A model generated the notes under the pieces. The model searched no databases and was not told the DNA's origin. It saw nothing but the letters and a program-made list of their open reading frames with translations. A stretch of DNA of 18,256 nucleotides, taken from assembly GCA_902489575.1 (NCBI GenBank), contig CABUAQ010000034.1, positions 1 through 18,256 of the forward strand, in the 5' to 3' direction. Position numbers and translations under genes: made by a program. The first letter of the stretch is position 1. Every line of letters starts with the position of its first letter. This DNA comes from an uncultured bacterium. GTDB lineage: Bacteria; Cyanobacteriota; Vampirovibrionia; Gastranaerophilales; Gastranaerophilaceae. This document shows, piece after piece, positions 14,374 through 18,256 of the stretch.

Positions 14374-15282
14374 ATGAATGAAGAGTTGCTTATCAAAATG
14401 AAACTTGACCCTAAAAATTCAAATCCGGCAAAAAATGAAGTGTTAGAAGCTTCCGGCGATAGTGTATTAAAGGCTTACCTGAGAGAGATTGCGGAGTATC
14501 CTCAATTATCTTTTGAACAGGAAGCAGAACTTGCTGAAAGGATTGAGACCGGTGATAGTGACGCAAAACAACAACTAATTCAAGCAAACTTGAAGTTGGT
14601 TGTAACTATTGCAAGAAAGGCTATTCATATGTCTTCTTTGCCTATGATAGATTTAATTCAGGAAGGTAATTTAGGTTTAATGATTGCTGCAGATAAGTAC
14701 GATTACAAACTCGGGTACAGATTTTCTACTTATGCGGGTTGGTGGGTCAAGCAGTCTATGTTCAAGGCAATTTCTGAGCAGTCTCACTGTATGAAAATTC
14801 CTGTTTATATTCAGGAAACTCTTTCTAAATTTTCTAAGGTTAAATCCCAGATGGAACAAGAAATTAACAGCCAGGTTAAAACCGAAGAAGTGGCTAAAAA
14901 GATGAATATTGCACCGGATAAAATTGAAATGTTTTTATCTGCTTATACTAAAACCATTTCTATTGAAAACGGTTTAGAAAGAGCAGATGGTAAAGAATTG
15001 AATGTTGCAGATATCTTGGCAGATGATACAACTTTGGTTTCTGCAAATATAGAGTACCAGTCATTAAAAAATGATATTAATAATGTTATTTCAACATTGA
15101 AAGAAAGAGAACAGGCAGTAGTGAAAATGCGTTATGGTTTAGATGATAGTGAACGTTATACTTTAGAAGAAATAGGTAATTTGTATGGCGTTACAAAAGA
15201 ATGTATTCGTCAAACAGAACTAAGGGCATTAAAAAAAATGAAAATGTCAGGTGAAACTTTGTTATCAAGTTATATTTGTTAG
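14374..15282 (+). CDS. RNA polymerase sigma factor, RpoD-like (group 1/2), lacking region 1.1
   Basis: 302 residues, start supported by AAGGAG. Region 1.2 is at about 28-60 (DSVLKAYLREIA), regions 2.1-2.4 at about 65-137 (DLIQEGNLGLM, YRFSTYAGWWVKQ), region 3 at about 140-215 and region 4 at about 225-292, with helix-turn-helix YTLEEIGNLYGVTKECIRQTE. Region 1.1 is absent. In region 2.4, Q127 corresponds to E. coli Q437, but F130 replaces T440; the region 3.0 Glu used for the extended -10 element (E458) is kept as E148, while H455 is Tyr. In region 4.2, K replaces R584 and C replaces R586, with Glu, Arg and Gln kept. Most likely an alternative group 2 factor. Its own terminator follows 35 bases downstream. 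Confidence 0.9.
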   Translation: MNEELLIKMKLDPKNSNPAKNEVLEASGDSVLKAYLREIAEYPQLSFEQEAELAERIETGDSDAKQQLIQANLKLVVTIARKAIHMSSLPMIDLIQEGNLGLMIAADKYDYKLGYRFSTYAGWWVKQSMFKAISEQSHCMKIPVYIQETLSKFSKVKSQMEQEINSQVKTEEVAKKMNIAPDKIEMFLSAYTKTISIENGLERADGKELNVADILADDTTLVSANIEYQSLKNDINNVISTLKEREQAVVKMRYGLDDSERYTLEEIGNLYGVTKECIRQTELRALKKMKMSGETLLSSYIC

Positions 15283-15316
15283 ACTTATAATTTCTCGTGT
15301 TTACTTTCGTTTGATT

Positions 15317-15344
15317 TTCAGCCGTTATGTGCGGCTGAATTTTT
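15317..15344 (+). terminator. Rho-independent terminator of the sigma factor gene
   Basis: Stem TTCAGCCG (15317-15324) pairs with CGGCTGAA (15332-15339) around a seven-base loop, followed directly by five T. It lies about 35 bases after the stop codon. Confidence 0.85.
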
Positions 15345-15365
15345 GTATTGTTAATCTTTTATTTT

Positions 15366-15400
15366 GGATTGCCACGGTTGCAAAGCTCCCTCGCAATGAC
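15366..15400. repeat. REP-like intergenic element (GTCATTGCGAGG...GGCAATCC type)
   Basis: GGATTGCCACG at the left and CTCGCAATGAC at the right are the ends of the widespread short palindromic intergenic element read from the minus strand as GTCATTGCGAGG...CGTGGCAATCC. The ends are imperfect inverted repeats (GGATTGC/GCAATGA). It is more GC-rich than its surroundings. A related decayed stretch with CGGCGAGGAC follows at 15415-15424 and again at 15485-15494. Together these fill the gap between the sigma factor terminator and the end of cobO. Confidence 0.55.
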
Positions 15401-15493
15401 AGAATATTTGCCCACGGCGAGGACCTTGCGAAGCTGAATTGCATACGTAAAAAGTGTTACAGTTTTGTAGCATAGTACCCGGTCCGGCGAGGA

Positions 15494-16069
15494 CTAGTAT
15501 TCAATACCTTTTCTGGCGGCAATTCCTGTATTCCAATAGTGTTTTATTGGTTCAATTTTTGATACAAGGTGGGCAATTTCGATTATTTTGGGGTGTGCGT
15601 TACGTCCTGTTAGAACGATTTCCATTTCTTCAGGTTTGTTTTTTAACACATTTACAACTTCATCAACATCCAAAATGCCCAAATCTATTACTATATTTAG
15701 TTCATCAAGAATTAAAAGCTGGCATTCTTGATTTTGTATGGCTTTTTTGGCTAGTTCCCAACCTCTTTTTATTTCTGCTGTATCTTGTTCGGTTTGGTTT
15801 TTTTTGTAGATAATTCTATCTAAGCCCGCTTGAACAATGGTCAAGTTATTTGATATTTCGGGTGTAAGTTCGCGAAAAGAATTTAATTCTCCATAATCAT
15901 TCCCGCCTTTGGTAAACATGATTATGAGCACATTCCAGCATCTGCCAAGAGCTCTCATTGCAAGTCCCAGTGAAGCAGTGGTTTTGCCTTTCCCATTACC
16001 TGTGTAGACTTGAATATATCCGTGCTGGGCCCAGTTAGGATTTATTAAATTATTATCACAGTTAACCAT
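15494..16069 (-). CDS. cobO: Corrinoid adenosyltransferase (CobA/CobO/BtuR family)
   Basis: 191 residues, the usual length. It transfers the adenosyl group from ATP to Co(I) corrinoid to make adenosylcobalamin-type cofactors in the cytoplasm. The P-loop GNGKGKTT (24-31) follows YIQVYTGNGKG, the Walker B-like segment is LLILDELN, and TGRNAHP and the C-terminal HYWNTGIAARKGIEY are family signatures. All visible motifs are intact. Preceded by AGAGGG close to the ATG. No other cobalamin synthesis gene is nearby, so salvage of imported corrinoids is the simplest role. Divergent from the 5-formyl-THF cyclo-ligase; a 25-bp sequence duplicated in the gap lies just upstream of its ribosome binding site. 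Confidence 0.95.
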   Translation of the reverse strand: MVNCDNNLINPNWAQHGYIQVYTGNGKGKTTASLGLAMRALGRCWNVLIIMFTKGGNDYGELNSFRELTPEISNNLTIVQAGLDRIIYKKNQTEQDTAEIKRGWELAKKAIQNQECQLLILDELNIVIDLGILDVDEVVNVLKNKPEEMEIVLTGRNAHPKIIEIAHLVSKIEPIKHYWNTGIAARKGIEY

Positions 16070-16083
16070 TTTCCCTCTTAAAA

Positions 16084-16170
16084 ACTGTTATTAACGATAT
16101 TTACCCCTGATGTACCGCAGGTTGTGTGTGTTTCTTGCTTGAGGTACTGTTAGTAGCAATATTTACCCCT
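16084..16170. repeat. Duplicated 25-bp sequence between cobO and the cyclo-ligase gene
   Basis: Copies at 16084-16108 and 16146-16170, 62 bases apart in direct orientation, match at 22 of 25 positions; both end in ATATTTACCCCT. The first copy lies 15 bases upstream of cobO and the second ends six bases before the -10 box of the cyclo-ligase gene, so each could be an operator. TATTTACCCC also occurs at 7433-7442 between mnmA and the TPR operon. Confidence 0.55.
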
Positions 16171-16176
16171 TTATTA

Positions 16177-16182
16177 TATATT
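16177..16182 (+). promoter_or_regulatory. -10 box TATATT of the cyclo-ligase gene, six bases before ATG
   Basis: TATATT (five of six consensus bases) is followed by six bases and the ATG at 16189, without Shine-Dalgarno sequence. Third example in the window of the predicted leaderless layout, here without a TGn extension and without a clear -35 box. Confidence 0.45.
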
Positions 16183-16188
16183 AAAAAG

Positions 16189-16707
16189 ATGAATAATAAA
16201 ACTGATTTAAGAATTAAGGCAAAAGCTATTCGTAGTAATTTAAATATTTTAAATATTTCTGAAAAACTTACCTGCAAGGTAAAAGATAATGTTTATTATC
16301 AAGAGGCAAAAAATGTCATGTTGTATTACCCTGCTAAATATGAGGTAAATCTTTTGGGTTTACTTGATGATATTAAAAAGAATTTTTATTTCCCGCGGGT
16401 TGCCGGTGCGGAGATGCTTGTTTGTCCATATAAAAAAGGTGATAAGTTGGAAAAATCAAGTTTTAATATAATGGAGCCGTGTTCAAATCCTGTTTGTTCG
16501 GATATATTAGATTTGATTGTTGTACCTGCTTTATTAGTTGATAAAAATGGTTATCGTTTGGGGTATGGCGGAGGGTTTTATGATAGGTTTTTGGCAAGTT
16601 GCAGGGGTCGAGTAAAGACTATATGTGCTGTTCCTCAACAGCTGCTGGTTGAGCAATTGCAGCATGAAGATTTTGATATTCCTGTAGATTTTATAGTTTG
16701 TGCATAG
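16189..16707 (+). CDS. ygfA: 5-formyltetrahydrofolate cyclo-ligase
   Basis: 172 residues from the ATG at 16189; the frame extends upstream to a GTG at 16126, but that would run through the promoter and its extra residues do not fit the family. The enzyme converts 5-formyl-THF to 5,10-methenyl-THF with ATP, in the cytoplasm. The family signature is PALLVDKNGYRLGYGGGFYD (about residues 117-136), with the ATP/Mg-binding GYGGGFYDRFL; the N-terminal basic helix (LRIKAKAIR) and the AVPQQLLVEQLQHEDFDIPVD end are also typical. Slightly shorter than the usual 180-200 residues. Followed by a strong bidirectional terminator. Confidence 0.92.
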   Translation: MNNKTDLRIKAKAIRSNLNILNISEKLTCKVKDNVYYQEAKNVMLYYPAKYEVNLLGLLDDIKKNFYFPRVAGAEMLVCPYKKGDKLEKSSFNIMEPCSNPVCSDILDLIVVPALLVDKNGYRLGYGGGFYDRFLASCRGRVKTICAVPQQLLVEQLQHEDFDIPVDFIVCA

Positions 16708-16741
16708 TTAAAAAGGTTCATCATTTGATGAACCTTTTTAA
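16708..16741. terminator. Bidirectional rho-independent terminator
   Basis: TTAAAAAGGTTCATC and its exact complement surround ATTT, a 15-bp perfect stem that begins right after the cyclo-ligase stop. The A/T ends give a T tract on both strands, so it can serve this gene and the convergent Met/Gln-rich gene. Confidence 0.88.
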
Positions 16742-16777
16742 TGGTTAGTTATATTTTGGTTAAGTTAGTTTAATGTA

Positions 16778-17302
16778 TTATCCGAAAGTATATTTTGGAG
16801 CCATATCTTTAATGCCTTGGTCGCGTGCTTCTTTTGCTGCTTTTAATTCGGCATCAATACTTTTTGCTAAAGTTTCAAGTCTTTCTTTGTCCTGAGTTAG
16901 TCTATCTTCTTCCATTTTTAGATTTCTTGTTTCAATTTGCATTGCTCGTTCTCTGCCTTGCATATACAATTGTTTCATTATGTATTGCTGCATCATTTGT
17001 TGTTGTTGAGCGTTTTGTTGTTGTCCCATCTGCTGCATATACACTTGTTGCATAAATGGTGCATTTTGGTTCATATATGCAATTGCACTGGCATGTGCAA
17101 ACCCTAAATAATTCATTGTTCTACCCATCATTGAACCCGGAGAATTGAGTAAATCACCGATTGATACTCCTCCGTTTGCAATTGTAGTAGCATACTGTTG
17201 TACATCTCTTAGTCGTTTCGTCAGCTTTGTGAGTTTATATTCGATATTACTCTTTTGGTAAATCAAATCGTGCACTCGAGCTGTAAAAATCAGAATGCCC
17301 AT
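16778..17302 (-). CDS. Met/Gln-rich coiled-coil protein, function unknown
   Basis: 174 residues, no signal peptide and no convincing membrane helix. The N-terminal 50 residues are helical and basic (SNIEYKLTKLTKRLRDVQQ). A Gly/Ser/Met segment (NGGVSIGDLLNSPGSMMGR) follows, then a low-complexity Gln/Met-rich region at about 84-115 (repeated QQM, MQQ and QQQQ), and a charged coiled coil at about 118-165 (ETRNLKMEEDRLTQDKERLE). It ends in MAPKYTFG. The architecture resembles helical filament or secretion-associated proteins, but I do not recognise a family. The start has only a poor ribosome binding site. Lies between two terminators and downstream of ClpP, so it is probably transcribed alone. 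Confidence 0.7.
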   Translation of the reverse strand: MGILIFTARVHDLIYQKSNIEYKLTKLTKRLRDVQQYATTIANGGVSIGDLLNSPGSMMGRTMNYLGFAHASAIAYMNQNAPFMQQVYMQQMGQQQNAQQQQMMQQYIMKQLYMQGRERAMQIETRNLKMEEDRLTQDKERLETLAKSIDAELKAAKEARDQGIKDMAPKYTFG

Positions 17303-17360
17303 AATTCTAACCCTACCTTTTTAAATTGTATAACTAACCTTTTTTAACCTACATCTATAT

Positions 17361-17394
17361 AAAAACATGCAATATCTTGATATTGCATGTTTTT
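17361..17394. terminator. Terminator of clpP, perfect 34-base palindrome
   Basis: AAAAACATGCAATATC, then TT, then the exact reverse complement. On the minus strand the stem ends in TTTTT, as expected for the clpP transcript, whose stop lies 31 bases upstream. The same 16-TT-16 geometry is found at 10905-10938. Confidence 0.85.
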
Positions 17395-17424
17395 GAGCTT
17401 TTGTTAAGTTTTGTTTACAAATAG

Positions 17425-18039
17425 TTATGAAGCTGTGCGTTCAACAACTTTATCAATTAGTCCGTAATCTTTGGCTTCAAATGCTGAAAGGTAGTGATCT
17501 CTTTCACAATCTTCTTTAACTTTGTCGAACGGTTGTCCTGAATTTTCTGCCATTATGCCGATTAACATATTTTTCATGCGCAGAATTTCCTTTGCTTCAA
17601 GTTCGATATCTGTAGCTTGTCCTTGAGCCCCGCCTAACGGTTGGTGAATCATAATTCTTGCACTAGGTAGAGCCATTCTTTTGCCTTTTGCACCGGCAGA
17701 AAGCAAAAATGCACCCATTGAAGCGGCTTCACCAAGACATATAGTTGAAACATCTGATTTGATAAGGTTCATTGTATCGTATATTGCCATACCTGCAGTA
17801 ATCACACCACCCGGGCTGTTTATGTATAGCATAATATCTTTTTCTGAATTTTCACTATCTAACAGTAACAATTGGGCTACTACAGAATTAGCTACATCAT
17901 CATCTATTTCTGTACCTAAGAAAATAATTCTTTCTCTTAATAATCTTGAAAAAATGTCAAATGAGCGTTCACCTTTTGAAGATGCTTCAATAACAGTAGG
18001 AACATAACCCATTATTTTCATATAAGTTTCTTGATCCAT
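17425..18039 (-). CDS. clpP: ATP-dependent Clp protease proteolytic subunit
   Basis: 204 residues, typical ClpP length. The catalytic triad is S107 in GEAASMGA, H132 in IMIHQPLGG and D181 in ERDHYLSAFEA; GYVPTVIE and the INSPGG segment (74-78) of the oxyanion region are also present. ClpP forms a tetradecameric chamber in the cytoplasm fed by ClpX or ClpA/C ATPases, none of which is in the window. Start supported by AAGGAGAG. No tig or clpX gene is adjacent: clpP is single, with its own promoter (TATAAT, minus strand, 18063-18068) and terminator. Confidence 0.97.
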   Translation of the reverse strand: MDQETYMKIMGYVPTVIEASSKGERSFDIFSRLLRERIIFLGTEIDDDVANSVVAQLLLLDSENSEKDIMLYINSPGGVITAGMAIYDTMNLIKSDVSTICLGEAASMGAFLLSAGAKGKRMALPSARIMIHQPLGGAQGQATDIELEAKEILRMKNMLIGIMAENSGQPFDKVKEDCERDHYLSAFEAKDYGLIDKVVERTAS

Positions 18040-18062
18040 TTTGGCTCTCCTTTTTTATTGAA

Positions 18063-18068
18063 ATTATA
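18063..18068 (-). promoter_or_regulatory. -10 box TATAAT of clpP
   Basis: Minus-strand TATAAT about 24 bases before the ATG, with AAGGAGAG in the short leader. A TTCAAA about 16 bases upstream is only a weak -35 candidate. Confidence 0.5.
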
Positions 18069-18132
18069 CTACAAAAATGCGGTTTTTGAATACGCCGGCT
18101 TAATTAAAATCAATCAAGATGTTTTATTTTTA

Positions 18133-18161
18133 TTGTAAAAAATCAGAAGATATTGTATAAT
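18133..18161 (+). promoter_or_regulatory. Promoter TTGTAA-N17-TATAAT of the right-edge gene
   Basis: TTGTAA (18133-18138) and consensus TATAAT (18156-18161) are separated by exactly 17 bases. Predicted start near 18168, leader of about 43 bases with AAAGGA before the ATG at 18211. Confidence 0.65.
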
Positions 18162-18210
18162 GTATGTGGCTAAATACAGAATTTGTAAATAAAAAGAAAG
18201 GAATGAAGGT

Positions 18211-18256
18211 ATGAAACACAGCTATAGCTTGAAAATCGGGGGGGGGTAACCTTTTA
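18211..18256 (+). CDS. 5' end of a gene with a G9 tract in codons 10-12
   Basis: ATG at 18211 has AAAGGA eight bases upstream and a good promoter. The first codons read MKHSYSLKI and then run into nine G (18238-18246) followed by TAA, giving a 12-residue product. With eight or ten G the frame would pass the stop and stay open to the right edge. So this is either the start of a real gene that is phase-switched or frameshifted at the homopolymer, or a sequence error near a contig end. Too little is visible to name the product. Confidence 0.45.

Noticed and set aside
15251..15813. Two plus-strand ORFs across the REP-like region and cobO
   Set aside because: One overlaps a terminator and repeat, the other is the antisense shadow of cobO; neither has a start signal or protein-like composition.
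16126..16188. N-terminal extension of the cyclo-ligase from GTG 16126
   Set aside because: It crosses a repeat copy and the promoter and does not resemble the family N terminus.
16984..17056. CRISPR-like or tandem DNA repeat in the Gln/Met stretch
   Set aside because: It is codon-level low complexity within a reading frame, without regular repeat and spacer units.

Overview
The window is AT-rich bacterial DNA, tightly packed, with a cytosolic and envelope gene set that does not fit Proteobacteria or typical Firmicutes. Long TPR proteins, small secreted TPR proteins, paired membrane proteins of unknown function, an RpoD-like sigma factor without region 1.1 and a WalK/NblS-type histidine kinase suggest a gut-type non-photosynthetic relative of Cyanobacteria (Melainabacteria/Vampirovibrionia, Gastranaerophilales-like). 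This is inferred from gene content and style, not from a marker alignment. No CRISPR array, insertion sequence, prophage, tRNA or rRNA gene was seen.

Layout. 1-389: 3' end of a Cys/Tyr-rich protein open to the left edge. 464-2469: sensor histidine kinase plus a 59-residue two-helix membrane protein. 2473-4074 (-): large cytoplasmic TPR protein. 4177-5487: acyl-CoA/2-oxoacid condensing enzyme of the homocitrate/isopropylmalate/Re-citrate synthase family. 5498-7351 (-): mnmA followed by a GNAT-like protein. 7470-10884: four-gene operon (secreted TPR, membrane-anchored metallophosphoesterase, MBL-fold hydrolase, secreted TPR) ended by a perfect hairpin. 10956-13336 (-): two overlapping genes for related membrane proteins of unknown function, behind a 5' leader of about 188 nt that looks structured. 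13582-14139 (-): membrane-anchored thioredoxin. 14374-15282: sigma-70 family factor with its own terminator. 15494-16069 (-) and 16189-16707: divergent corrinoid adenosyltransferase and 5-formyl-THF cyclo-ligase, sharing a duplicated 25-bp intergenic sequence. 16778-17302 (-): Met/Gln-rich coiled-coil protein. 17425-18039 (-): ClpP. 18211 onward: a start whose reading frame is closed by a G9 tract at the right edge.

How it fits together. Housekeeping functions (tRNA thiolation, one-carbon and cobalamin cofactors, proteolysis, oxidative folding, carbon entry into organic acids) are interspersed with lineage-type envelope genes. The most informative non-coding signals are: three operon-leading genes with a -10 box exactly six bases before ATG, predicting leaderless mRNAs; a TATAAT box that would start a transcript exactly at the foot of a hairpin ahead of the membrane-protein pair; direct repeats upstream of the sigma factor resembling the cyanobacterial RpaB (HLR1) site; and a G9 homopolymer inside codons 10-12 of the last gene. 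None of these amounts to a proven new system; the leader RNA plus membrane-protein pair and the leaderless promoters are the best candidates.
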